Source: Deltaproteobacteria bacterium
Lineage (GTDB): Bacteria > Desulfobacterota_B > Binatia > UBA9968
Assembly (NCBI GenBank): GCA_005879255.1
Contig: VBKY01000289.1
Location: 1 to 8,153, forward strand
Length of the DNA: 8,153 nucleotides
Direction of reading: 5' to 3'
Shown here piece after piece: positions 1-6,560 of the stretch; the first letter of the stretch is position 1; every line of letters starts with the position of its first letter. The position numbers and the translations under genes were made by a program. The notes beneath the pieces were generated by a model, which saw nothing but the letters and a program-made list of their open reading frames with translations, made no database searches and had not been told where the DNA came from.

Positions 1-61
1 GACGATCTCGACTCAGCCGATCTCATCGCTTTACTAGGCCGGCAAGGGGATCGCTCACATC
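1..61 (+). pseudogene. 5' side of broken DUF4105 gene (frameshift plus TAG)
   Basis: Frame 1 from the window edge reads DDLDSADLIA (1-30). It then jumps to frame 2, which reads Y-stop-AGKGIAHI (32-61) and runs straight into the DUF4105 ORF that follows. From memory, intact family members carry a segment like LDSVDLIAxYWxGxxIAH at this point. The likely ancestral sequence therefore had two more bases around 31, and a Trp codon TGG where TAG now stands at 35-37. The gene continues upstream beyond the window. A sequencing or assembly error is possible, but it would need both an indel and a substitution within seven bases. Confidence 0.6.
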
Positions 62-598
62 ATGATAAGCTTCGGTTTTCGGGGAAGAACTTATCTTGCG
101 GCTTCGATTGGAGCACGCAGGAAAGAGGGCGAGAGCTACTCGACACTCGCGGGTTTTTTCAGGCAGTACGAACTTTACCACGTCGTCGCCGATGAGCGCG
201 ACGTGGTGCGAGTGCGCACCACTTATCGCCAACCACAGGAAGAGGTTTATATTTACCGAGTCAACGGGCCGCTCAAGAACCTGCGGCGGGTTTTTCTCGA
301 TTACATCAATGCGATCAACGAACTGCGCGACCGGCCTGCTTATTACAATACGCTTACGACCAATTGCACGACAAGTATTCTGTTTCATACCCGGATGAAT
401 CCGGAGTCCCCGCCGTTGTCGTGGAAGGTCCTGCTCAGCGGATATGTGCCGGATTATCTCTATGAGCTTGGCCGGCTTGATACATCGCGGCCGTTTGCCG
501 AGCTTGAAAAAATGTCTCATGTCAATGCGCGAGCCCATGCTGCCGATAAAGATGCGGCGTTTTCACAGCGTATCAGAGAGGGGCTGCCCTTGCCGTAA
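62..598 (+). CDS. DUF4105 (Lnb-type periplasmic) domain protein, C-terminal part
   Basis: This 178-residue frame is the C-terminal part of a DUF4105 protein, a family of mostly periplasmic or membrane-attached proteins of unknown biochemical role, with a papain-like cysteine-hydrolase fold suggested for relatives. Diagnostic stretches are the GFFRQYELYHVVADERDVVR segment (about residues 31-50), the YNTLTTNCTTSILFHTR segment (about 94-110) with its conserved Asn-Cys pair, and LLSGYVPDYLYELGRLD (about 124-140). The end (FSQRIREGLPLP) matches where I expect family members to finish, so the 3' end is natural. The ATG at 62 is probably not the true start: homology continues upstream across a frameshift and a TAG. 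AAGGGG at 44-49 is a distant, poor ribosome site for it. The MscS-type gene starts 19 bases downstream, so the two may have formed one operon. Confidence 0.75.
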   Translation: MISFGFRGRTYLAASIGARRKEGESYSTLAGFFRQYELYHVVADERDVVRVRTTYRQPQEEVYIYRVNGPLKNLRRVFLDYINAINELRDRPAYYNTLTTNCTTSILFHTRMNPESPPLSWKVLLSGYVPDYLYELGRLDTSRPFAELEKMSHVNARAHAADKDAAFSQRIREGLPLP

Positions 599-617
599 TA
601 CCGCGAGGAAGCTTCCG

Positions 618-944
618 ATGAACCCAAGGCATAAAAGGAGAAGCTGCTTTTTGAATCTAACCGCTGTTCTTATTGGAGGCTGGATAATCTTTTCGTGGTG
701 TGTGGACCGGACAGCGGTTCAGGCTGCGGAGCCTTCAAAGACCCCATCCCAAGCCGGTGAGACCAAGCAGGCTCCACCGGCTCCCGCTGCGATACCGGAT
801 TCAGAAATCATCCCGCGCGCTGACCAAACCATAAAGGCGCTGCAAGAACTCAGGCTCAAGGTCACGGCGGATTCCACTTTGAGCTCAATCCAGAAGGATT
901 TTGCTGCCTTTGTGGAAAAATCGGACCGGAAGCGGAAACCATGA
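618..944 (+). CDS. Large MscS-family channel gene, segment 1: signal/anchor and start of periplasmic coiled coil
   Basis: The ATG at 618 follows a GAGGAAG ribosome site (605-611). The same frame is open upstream to 444, but that part overlaps the DUF4105 gene and is a shadow. The 108-residue product has a basic N-terminus (MNPRHKRRS), a hydrophobic segment (about residues 11-25) ending near VQAAEP, a Pro/Ala-rich linker, then a helical region (ADQTIKALQELRLKVTAD...). This is the usual N-terminus of MscK-like members of the MscS superfamily, which carry a long periplasmic coiled-coil domain. It ends at TGA 942-944, overlapping the next ATG (941-943). The frame that joins it to segment 2 is recovered if the A5 run at 916-920 once had six As. 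It then reads VEKIGPEAETMSKS without a break. I infer that this is the 5' end of a single gene spanning 618-3169. Two genes coupled by the ATGA overlap is the alternative. Confidence 0.55.
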   Translation: MNPRHKRRSCFLNLTAVLIGGWIIFSWCVDRTAVQAAEPSKTPSQAGETKQAPPAPAAIPDSEIIPRADQTIKALQELRLKVTADSTLSSIQKDFAAFVEKSDRKRKP

Positions 945-1867
945 GTAAATCACGCTCCGTGCAGCGTCTCAACGAAATCCAGCGGGAGTGGAGTCTCGAG
1001 CAGAGCCAGCTCGACGATTGGGAGCGGGCATTAGCCGGAAGATCACAAATTCTGGTGGCGCAGGACAAAGATATCGATCAAACCATCGAGACCTGGCGCG
1101 CAACACAGGTTGCCGTGGCAAAGAAATTTTTCTTCAAAGCGGTCTTGCAACGAAGAGTGGAAGACGTTTTACGGGAAGCGCAAGCTACACGCCTGGCTAT
1201 CCAAGAACAAACGACAAAGTTGCTGAAGCTGCAAAGTCAGGTAGCAGATAGACTAGCGACGCTCGCAGGGATTCGAAAGGAAATTGATCAAGCGAGGGAA
1301 GAATTTGGCCGAGGTCTGTTCGCGCTGGATAGCCCTCCTCTTTGGAAGGCGCTATTTGGTCCTGAGGCGCAAGAAACAATCCTAACACAAACTTCAGACA
1401 GCGCCCGAAGGATCCTCGACGATTTGCAGGAGTTCCTACAAAACTACCGCGAGCGAGTACCGTTGCACCTGGTCTTTTTCCTGGCGCTCGTGGCGGTGTT
1501 TTACTTTCTCCGCCGAAGTCTGACGCCGGAGGCCGCCGGACGACTAGGGGCTGCTTCCGCGATATTTGTTCTCGACCGGCCGTTTTCTTCTTCGTTGCTC
1601 TTGGCGCTTATCCCGTCAGCGTTGTTCTATCCAGGAGCGGCGGCCGGTATTCTGCGCACTGCTATTGTCCCAACCGTGATTTCGGAGATCAGACTGCTTC
1701 CCCGCTTGCTGCCAAAAGTCTTCGGGCATTGTGTTTATGTGTTGGTGACGCTGTACCTTCTGGATTTTTTACGTTATCTACTCCCCGCCGATTGGCTTTT
1801 GACGCGAGTGCTTCTGTTGATGATTGCTACCGGCGGGTGCATAGGTCTCGTCATACTTTTGCGTTGA
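941..1867 (+). CDS. Large MscS-family channel gene, segment 2: periplasmic coiled coil and first membrane helices
   Basis: The 308-residue product begins with a long, charged, predicted coiled coil (about residues 1-125, with heptad-like EIQREW..LEQSQLDDWERAL and KLLKLQSQVADRLATLAGIRKEI). A DSPPLW motif (130-135) typically marks the end of the periplasmic domain in large MscS-like proteins. Hydrophobic helices follow at about 174-190, 216-237, 261-281 and 284-307. It has no MscS pore or beta domain of its own; these lie in segment 3 in the same reading frame, separated only by the TGA at 1865-1867 and 45 bases with no further stop. The ATG at 941 has no clear ribosome site; GGAAGCGGAAACC upstream is weak. 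I read this as the middle of one interrupted gene. As a stand-alone protein it would be a membrane-anchored coiled coil of unknown use. Confidence 0.7.
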   Translation: MSKSRSVQRLNEIQREWSLEQSQLDDWERALAGRSQILVAQDKDIDQTIETWRATQVAVAKKFFFKAVLQRRVEDVLREAQATRLAIQEQTTKLLKLQSQVADRLATLAGIRKEIDQAREEFGRGLFALDSPPLWKALFGPEAQETILTQTSDSARRILDDLQEFLQNYRERVPLHLVFFLALVAVFYFLRRSLTPEAAGRLGAASAIFVLDRPFSSSLLLALIPSALFYPGAAAGILRTAIVPTVISEIRLLPRLLPKVFGHCVYVLVTLYLLDFLRYLLPADWLLTRVLLLMIATGGCIGLVILLR

Positions 1868-1912
1868 CGAGGAGCCGAGCTTTCGGCTTTAGGCTCCAGA
1901 CGACGCTTCACC

Positions 1913-3169
1913 TTGCTGGCCATACGACTCGGGTTGTTTCTGTTTGCTGTCTCCGTCATCAGCAATCTTGTCGGTAACATGACCCTCGCGGAGAGTCTCG
2001 TCGCTACACCGGTACGAATCACTTACGCCGGTGCCCTGATATCTGTCGGCGCTCAGCTGTTGATGACACTGACCGTGGCTGGGTTGCAGTCACCGCCGGC
2101 GCGTTTGTTGCGCAGCGTTCGAGAACACGGCGAGTTGCTCGCATCCCGCTGGCGGGTAATTATCCGGCTTGCGGCCGTCACCTTTTGGGTCAGCGTTAGT
2201 TTATATATAGTCGGTGTTCTTGGCGATATCTGGACTGCGGGAGCAGCCTTTTTGCAATTGCGCTGGAAGGTGGGAGCAACTGAAATATCCATAGAGGGCC
2301 TGGCGCTATTTCTCGCGGTGCTTGTGAGCGCAATCTTAGTCTCCCGCCTATTACGCTTTATTCTGACCGAGGAAATCTTCTCGCGCATTGAATTGCCACG
2401 CGGCGTGCCCGGCGCTGTGGATCTCCTTTCCCGGTACGGGGTTTTGTTGCTGGGCTTTTTCATCGCCTTGGCCGCCGCCGGTGTGGATTTGAGTAAAGTG
2501 ACACTCTTGATCAGCGCCCTCGGCGTAGGCATCGGGTTTGGTCTGCAAAACGTGGTGAACAACTTCGTGTCGGGTCTCATTCTCGTATTCGAACACCCCG
2601 TGCAGGTGGGGGATTCCGTCGAGGTTGGAACAATTTTCGGCGAAGTCCGTAAGATTGGCTTCCGGGCTAGCGTGCTGCGCACGCCCGATGGCGCCGATGT
2701 CATCGTTCCCAACAGCGAGCTCATCGGGTCGAGGGTGATCAACTGGTCGCTTTTCGATCGGCTCCGAAGAATCAGTATTTCCGTGACTGCGGCGTATGGC
2801 ACCGATCCTGATCGCGTCATAGAAATCCTGGTCGGAGTAGCTCGAAAGCATCCAGCCGTGTTAGCGAACCCTGCGCCGTTGGCCGTATTCGATCGCTTCG
2901 GTGACAGTGCGCTAAGTTTTACGCTGTTCTGTTGGTCCTTCGTCGATGCATTTTTTCTTGCTCGGAGCGAGCTGACGATCGCGATCAATAACGCGTTTAA
3001 GGAAGCAGGAATTCAAATCCCGTTCCCACAACAGGACGTACATGTTCACTGGCCTGAAGGGCAAGGAGCCGCAGTCGGATCCATTTCGCGATCGAAAGAA
3101 GTGAGCCAATGGAAAAGCGACAAGAATCCTGCGTTTGTTTCAGTGGAGGAATCTCTCACGAAGAAGTAG
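1913..3169 (+). CDS. Large MscS-family channel gene, segment 3: pore and cytoplasmic beta domain
   Basis: MscS-type channels open under membrane tension to release solutes during hypo-osmotic shock. This 418-residue frame (nominal TTG start 1913) has helices at about residues 1-22, 35-57, 86-104, 127-150 and 172-190. The pore-lining TM3 follows at about 195-226, with the family signature GIGFGLQNVVNNFVSGL. The beta domain is at about 228-276 (VQVGDSVEV, GEVRKIGFRAS, VIVPNSELI), and the alpha/beta domain includes AYGTDPDRV. The protein ends EAGIQIPFPQQDVHVH plus a polar tail. All signature parts are present and unbroken. The frame is open upstream to the TGA at 1865-1867 (reading RGAELSALGSRRRFTLL), and no ribosome site precedes the TTG, so 1913 is probably an artificial start. 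The intact gene would be 618-3169, about 850 residues, within the range of MscK-like channels with a large periplasmic domain. Confidence 0.85.
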   Translation: MLAIRLGLFLFAVSVISNLVGNMTLAESLVATPVRITYAGALISVGAQLLMTLTVAGLQSPPARLLRSVREHGELLASRWRVIIRLAAVTFWVSVSLYIVGVLGDIWTAGAAFLQLRWKVGATEISIEGLALFLAVLVSAILVSRLLRFILTEEIFSRIELPRGVPGAVDLLSRYGVLLLGFFIALAAAGVDLSKVTLLISALGVGIGFGLQNVVNNFVSGLILVFEHPVQVGDSVEVGTIFGEVRKIGFRASVLRTPDGADVIVPNSELIGSRVINWSLFDRLRRISISVTAAYGTDPDRVIEILVGVARKHPAVLANPAPLAVFDRFGDSALSFTLFCWSFVDAFFLARSELTIAINNAFKEAGIQIPFPQQDVHVHWPEGQGAAVGSISRSKEVSQWKSDKNPAFVSVEESLTKK

Positions 3170-3293
3170 TTGACCGTTGATGGATACGACGTCGGCCGCT
3201 CGTGATTCTCCTCAATCGGCGTCGACCCGCTCCCAAGACAAAAGTGGGTTGTACAAACAGTTGAAATTGGTGGAGTTCAGAAAAAGGCCTTAG

Positions 3294-3499
3294 TTAGCGC
3301 GCCTGCCGCAGCTCAACTTTCTCGACGACAAGACGGGCAAACCCGTCGCCATCACAATCGGCAAATCGTCCGGCAGCCAATCTCTGCCTTCGGTAATTCC
3401 GACGGCGACCTGCAAATGCTTCAGTGGACCGCCGCCGGCAGCGGCGTTCGTTTCATGGGCCTCGTCTATCTCACCGACGCCGAGCGTTGGCGTGCTGAC
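3294..3499 (+). pseudogene. Remnant of HAD-superfamily phosphatase, C-terminal end
   Basis: Frame 3 from 3297 reads ARLPQLNFLDDKTGKPVAI. The match then moves to frame 2, which reads NRQIVRQPISAFGNSDGDLQ (from about 3356) and continues MLQWTAAGSG, MGLVYLTDAERW. This is the C-terminal core of a phosphoserine-phosphatase-like HAD family; GNSDGD carries the acidic motif IV that binds Mg2+. The frame change lies at about 3351-3357. An in-frame TAG stands at 3291-3293, immediately upstream of the clear homology. The catalytic DxDx(T/V) N-terminus is absent, and similarity stops near 3499, where relatives continue with an AYDR-type ending. It is non-functional. The remnant ends about 55 bases before the 3' end of the convergent ATPase gene. 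The identification rests on remembered family motifs. Confidence 0.6.
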
Positions 3500-3554
3500 G
3501 CTGGCGATGGCAGGGCAGTAACAAATGGGAGGGAAAAATCAAAGAGAGAAAGGA

Positions 3555-4703
3555 TCAGAACAGTTCGCCGGCGCGTAAGCGCTGGCAAAAATCCGTGGCG
3601 GAAAGGACGAGGATACCGTCCTCGGTGCGGCGACTCTTCGGTTCCAGGCATACAATGATGCGCTGTTTGACCCTTGGATAATCCTGTATGAGAGCGCGGA
3701 GGCCGCGTAGATGATCGGCACTCACTTTGGAACTGGCTTTCGCCTCGATCGCAACTTGCATGTCGTTGACCACAAAGTCCACTTCGATGCCACTAGCCAG
3801 GCGCCAGTAGCTGAGGCTGGCGAAAGCTTCGCTGTAGGCGTTATGAGAGCTTAACTCGTGAAAAATCCAATTCTCCAGAGCCTTGCCATAAAGCTCCGAG
3901 CCCGGTCGCAGTTCGCCGCGTTTGGCCAGATGGTTCACGATGCCTACGTCGGCGAAGAAAAATTTGGGAGCGGCGATGACCCGGCGTTTCGGACGCTTCG
4001 TGTAACCAGGGAGCCAGCGGCCGAGCAAGGTGTCTTCAAGAATCTGAAAATGGCTCTTGATGGTGTGACTGGAGACACCGCAGTCGCGCGCGATCGTCGA
4101 AAAATTTACCAGCTCGGTGTCGGAGAGCGAGGCGACGTTGAGAAATTCGGAAAAAACCGGAAGGTTTCGAACGAGTCCTTCCGCCGCCACTTCTTCTTTC
4201 AAGTAGTCGGCGACGTACGAGTTCAACAAGCGCCGCGGCGTACTCGACAAATACATTCTCGGCAAATACCCGTGGTTGAGCATTCGAGTCAGATTAAAAT
4301 CTTTGCCGAGCTCGGTTGCAGTCAAGCCGTGAAGCTCATAGCGCACCGCCCGGCCTCCAAGCAGATTGGCTTGGCCGCGCTTGACCTTGCGGGCGCTCGA
4401 ACCACAGAGGGCGAAGTGAACGCCGCGATTCTCGTGCAGCCAGTGGGCTTCGTCGAGCAATTGCGGAACTTTTTGCACCTCGTCGATAACTACCTGGCGT
4501 ACGGACTTGTCAGCTTCGAGCTCGGCTCGAAGCAACTCGGGGCTGTGAAGATAGCGGCGAAATTCCTCGGCTTTGAGCAGGTCTATCCAAAGCGCGTCCG
4601 GATAGGCCGCGGTCAACAGCGTGGTTTTGCCCGTCTGCCGCGGACCCCACAGAAAAAACGTCTCCGTGCCGGACTTCGGGAGCTGCAGTGATCGTATGAA
4701 CAT
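3555..4703 (-). CDS. AAA ATPase with C-terminal DUF4143 domain
   Basis: The gene encodes 382 residues from the preferred ATG at 4703. The N-terminal AAA_14-type ATPase has Walker A GPRQTGKTT (residues 20-28), Walker B VVIDEVQKVP (D74-E75) and a sensor-like CGSSARK (100-106), followed by the GYLPRMYLS region. The C-terminal DUF4143 domain contains GKALENWIFHEL and a PD-(D/E)XK-like core, EVDFVVND..VAIEAKAS, with Asp and ExK. Such proteins are common, patchily distributed and of uncertain function; some are discussed near toxin-antitoxin or nuclease systems, but no partner gene is present here. The frame extends to an ATG at 4781, but homology should begin at MFIRSLQL. No strong ribosome site precedes 4703; GAAG lies only three bases before it. 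ATG 4748 is the other option. It is convergent with the HAD remnant and divergent from the DUF4239 gene. It is unbroken among disrupted neighbours, consistent with more recent arrival or retained function. Confidence 0.88.
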   Translation of the reverse strand: MFIRSLQLPKSGTETFFLWGPRQTGKTTLLTAAYPDALWIDLLKAEEFRRYLHSPELLRAELEADKSVRQVVIDEVQKVPQLLDEAHWLHENRGVHFALCGSSARKVKRGQANLLGGRAVRYELHGLTATELGKDFNLTRMLNHGYLPRMYLSSTPRRLLNSYVADYLKEEVAAEGLVRNLPVFSEFLNVASLSDTELVNFSTIARDCGVSSHTIKSHFQILEDTLLGRWLPGYTKRPKRRVIAAPKFFFADVGIVNHLAKRGELRPGSELYGKALENWIFHELSSHNAYSEAFASLSYWRLASGIEVDFVVNDMQVAIEAKASSKVSADHLRGLRALIQDYPRVKQRIIVCLEPKSRRTEDGILVLSATDFCQRLRAGELF

Positions 4704-4712
4704 ATGCTTCAA

Positions 4713-4738
4713 ATTATCATGATTAATTGAAGTGTCAA
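4713..4738 (-). promoter_or_regulatory. Possible promoter-like element before the ATPase gene
   Basis: On the minus strand a perfect TTGACA (4738-4733) is followed after 14 bases by GATAAT (4718-4713), inside an AT-rich patch unlike its surroundings. The spacing is short for a sigma-70 promoter. The -10 element would sit only about nine bases before the ATG at 4703, implying a leaderless or nearly leaderless transcript. Chance is a real alternative. Confidence 0.2.
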
Positions 4739-4818
4739 TGCTAAACATACAATTGGAACGAGAGGGAATTCCCCTCGACACCCGTCACTCACACTCTAAA
4801 TCTCACAGGGAATCTAAC

Positions 4819-5585
4819 ATGGGATACGGCATAGTCGCTCCGTTATTTGGTATCGGTCTATTTTTTGGGGTGGGAAATCGGGCGGCGCATCGGCATCCGG
4901 CGCTCCGCTAACGATCCAGAGGGAGCGCGAGCCGGCGCCGGCACGGTGGAAGGCGCTGTCTTCGCCTTGCTCGGGCTGCTTATCGCGTTTACTTTCTCAG
5001 GAGCGGCTTCGAGATTCGATACGCGACACCTGATCGTCGAGGAGACCAACGACATCGGCACTGCCTACCCGCGACTCGACCTGCCGCCGGTGGACGCGCA
5101 GCCGGGGCTACGCGAAAAATTCCGCGGGTACGTCGATGCACGGCTGGAGGTCTATCGGAAATTGCCGGACGATTGCGGCGGCGAAAGAGGAGATGGTCAA
5201 GGCCAATCGGCTGCAGGTGGAAATCTGGCGCCAATTGGTTGCCGCCATCAGAGCCCAGGGCGCTTCAGCCGTGGCGCCGATGCTGCTCCTGCCTGCACTG
5301 AATGCGATGATCGATATCACGACGACTCGGACAATAGCTGCGCAAATCCATCCGCCGATGGTCATCTTTGCACTGCTATTCGCTCTGGCCCTGGTCAGTT
5401 CGCTGCCGGTGGGCTACGGCATGGCCGCCGGCAAGTATTGCAGTTGGTTCTCCCGGATTTGCTTCGCAGTTGTCGTTGCGGTCGCGGTGTACGTCATTCT
5501 CGATATTGAATATCCGCGGTTGGGCTTGATCCGTGTCGATGCCTTCGACCAGGCGCTGGTCGAATTGCGCGAAAGCATGAAGTGA
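4819..5585 (+). pseudogene. DUF4239 (bestrophin-like) membrane protein gene with two frameshifts
   Basis: Three frames join into one DUF4239 protein of about 254 residues. ATG 4819, with AGGGA at 4807-4811 as ribosome site, reads MGYGIVAPLFGIGLFFG. At the T6-G4 run (4861-4870) the match moves to the +1 frame, reading GWEIGRRIGIRR, then EGAVFALLGLLIAFTFSGAA (second membrane helix) and DARLEVYRKLPD. At 5171, which looks like one extra G, it moves again to IAAAKEEMVKANRLQVEIWR, then LLLPALNAMIDITTTRT. Two C-terminal helices follow (VIFALLFALALV; FAVVVAVAVYVILDIEYPRL) and the protein ends at TGA 5583-5585. Each shift is repaired by removing one base, and the summed length then matches the family. 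Function is unknown; the family is inner-membrane with a four-helix plan. The longest single-frame pieces are 4847-5509 (only the part to about 5170 is homologous) and 5136-5585. Confidence 0.8.
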
Positions 5586-5644
5586 ACTTCGCGGCAAACC
5601 AAGGCATCCGCGTAATTTGGGAGATAAATGTCCACCCCTCCGTG

Positions 5645-5660
5645 TTGGACCAAAGTCCAA
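5645..5660. promoter_or_regulatory. Perfect 6-bp dyad with 4-base centre, possible operator or hairpin
   Basis: TTGGAC-CAAA-GTCCAA is a perfect inverted repeat lying 60 bases after the DUF4239 stop and 83 bases before the mlaC start. No T-tract follows, so a simple intrinsic terminator is unlikely. It could be a binding site for a dimeric regulator or a hairpin in the mlaC leader. No regulator gene is present in the window. Confidence 0.35.
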
Positions 5661-5666
5661 TAGGCA

Positions 5667-5695
5667 GCTTCGCTGTTCTTGGCTAAGAACGAAGC
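5667..5695 (+). repeat. Hairpin with internal bulge in the mlaC leader
   Basis: An outer stem GCTTC/GAAGC (5667-5671 with 5691-5695) and an inner stem GTTCTT/AAGAAC (5675-5680 with 5685-5690) enclose a GGCT loop, with a three-base GCT bulge on the 5' side only. It gives 11 base pairs in 29 bases, six bases after the dyad at 5645-5660. No U-rich tail follows. It may be a leader RNA structure, a weak terminator for the upstream gene, or a degraded repeat. Confidence 0.4.
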
Positions 5696-5743
5696 ATCGT
5701 CGGGTATTACTCGTGACTCAGAAAGTGATGGCAAAGAGTTGTT

Positions 5744-6340
5744 ATGAAAAGATCACAGCGTCTGATTTTCGCATTGATCGTTTTATTGTCGGTGCTGGCA
5801 CCCCGTTCGAATGCGTCGGCGGAGACCGCGAAAGAGCAGCTTCAGGGTACACTAGATCGCGTTGTCCAAGTTCTCCGAACCATCCGCAGCGCAGAGGACA
5901 TAGCAAAGAACAAAAGTCTCTTTCGACAGATTCTCCAGACCCGTTTTGATTTTGCGGCCATGGCGCAGCGGACGCTTGGAAACCGTTGGAATGAACTGGC
6001 GGGCAGAGAGCAAGAATTCATAGCGGCGTTCACGGACTTCATCGAAGGCGCCTACATGGGCACGCTCGGCGCCTATCAAGGGGAAGCTATCATTTACGAG
6101 AATGATCGGGCTGCGGGAGAGCTTGCAGAGGTGGATACCCGGGTGGTCGGAGGTCGAGGCGCGCCCATTGAAGTTGAATACAAACTTCGTCGCAGCGGTG
6201 ATGAGTGGAAGGTCTATGACGTCGTCATCGACGACGTCAGCGTCATTAGCAATTATCAATCGCAGTTCCGGCGCATACTTCAGAAGGCCTCATTGCAGGA
6301 GTTAATTAAAAGGCTCCAAGGCAAAACAACGGGCGGCTAA
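5744..6340 (+). CDS. mlaC: MlaC/Ttg2D-family periplasmic phospholipid-binding protein
   Basis: MlaC proteins carry phospholipids across the periplasm between an outer-membrane lipoprotein and an inner-membrane ABC transporter (MlaFEDB), keeping the outer membrane asymmetric. The 198-residue product has a Sec signal peptide (basic MKRSQR, hydrophobic core about residues 7-18) with cleavage expected after Ala-Ser-Ala (24-26). The mature part matches the family: ETAKEQLQGTLDRVVQVL, FDFAAMAQRTLG (conserved F-D-x-x-x-M-A-x-x-x-L-G), FIEGAYMGTLGAY, VEYKLRRSGDEWKVYDVVID, SVISNYQSQFRRIL. The length is normal and the frame unbroken. AAAGAG (5733-5738) is a modest ribosome site for ATG 5744. No mlaA, mlaD, mlaE or mlaF gene lies in the window, so it is separated from its usual partners. 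Hopanoid-cluster HpnM proteins belong to the same family and cannot be excluded. Confidence 0.9.
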   Translation: MKRSQRLIFALIVLLSVLAPRSNASAETAKEQLQGTLDRVVQVLRTIRSAEDIAKNKSLFRQILQTRFDFAAMAQRTLGNRWNELAGREQEFIAAFTDFIEGAYMGTLGAYQGEAIIYENDRAAGELAEVDTRVVGGRGAPIEVEYKLRRSGDEWKVYDVVIDDVSVISNYQSQFRRILQKASLQELIKRLQGKTTGG

Positions 6341-6341
6341 T

Positions 6342-6552
6342 CTTGCAGAAGAAGCGGCGCCGTTTTATGGCGCTGGAATCGCAGGCGGAGGTGTCGGTCA
6401 CGCTGATGCGGCAATCAACGGAGACATAATCGCGATTCACGGGGTGAGAAATTTTGATTACCGCACTGGAAACGGACTGCACGCCGCGCTGGGAGACGAG
6501 CACGCACGATCTTAGCAAACTCGATTCCGTCGACCTCGCTTTTCGCAATTGA
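6342..6552 (+). pseudogene. Remnant of a second DUF4105 gene, N-terminal half
   Basis: Frame 3 reads GDIIAIHGVRNFDYRTGN (6420-6473). After one extra base at 6474, frame 1 reads DCTPRWETSTHDLSKLDSVD then LAF, ending at TGA 6550-6552. From memory, intact DUF4105 proteins have GDxVxIHNVRNFDYRxExDxTPRWExRxYDLSKLDxVD at the start of the domain, so the match is strong once the +1 shift is allowed. Similarity stops at about 6543, just where the next conserved segment (YW..IAH) should begin. The rest is missing; the following gene remnant begins at 6561. The stretch 6342-6419 in the same frame is Ala/Gly-rich (AAPFYGAGIAGGGVGHADAA) and has no clear relative. The gene lies directly behind mlaC. Confidence 0.65.
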
Positions 6553-6560
6553 ATAGTTAG

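Noticed and set aside
905..944. Programmed -1 frameshift joining MscS segments 1 and 2
   Set aside because: There is no XXXYYYZ slippery heptamer in the right phase and no clear downstream stimulatory stem. A lost A in the A5 run is simpler, especially as the gene carries a second lesion.
35..1867. Stop-codon reassignment (TAG or TGA read as an amino acid) to explain the internal stops
   Set aside because: TAG ends the MscS and lipoprotein genes, and TGA ends the ATPase and DUF4239 genes, so both work as normal stops here. The breaks also come with indels, which recoding would not explain.
2053..2988. 311-codon minus-strand ORF
   Set aside because: It is antisense to the conserved MscS pore and beta domain. 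Its Arg/Ser/Thr-rich composition is typical of a shadow frame.
3180..3293. 37-codon ORF directly after the MscS gene
   Set aside because: There is no ribosome site and no recognised motif, and the composition is low-information. It is in frame with the HAD remnant, so its last codons may be decayed phosphatase sequence, but it is not supported as a gene.
3858..4691. 277-codon plus-strand ORF
   Set aside because: It lies wholly antisense to the AAA/DUF4143 gene and has no family features. It is a shadow of that gene.
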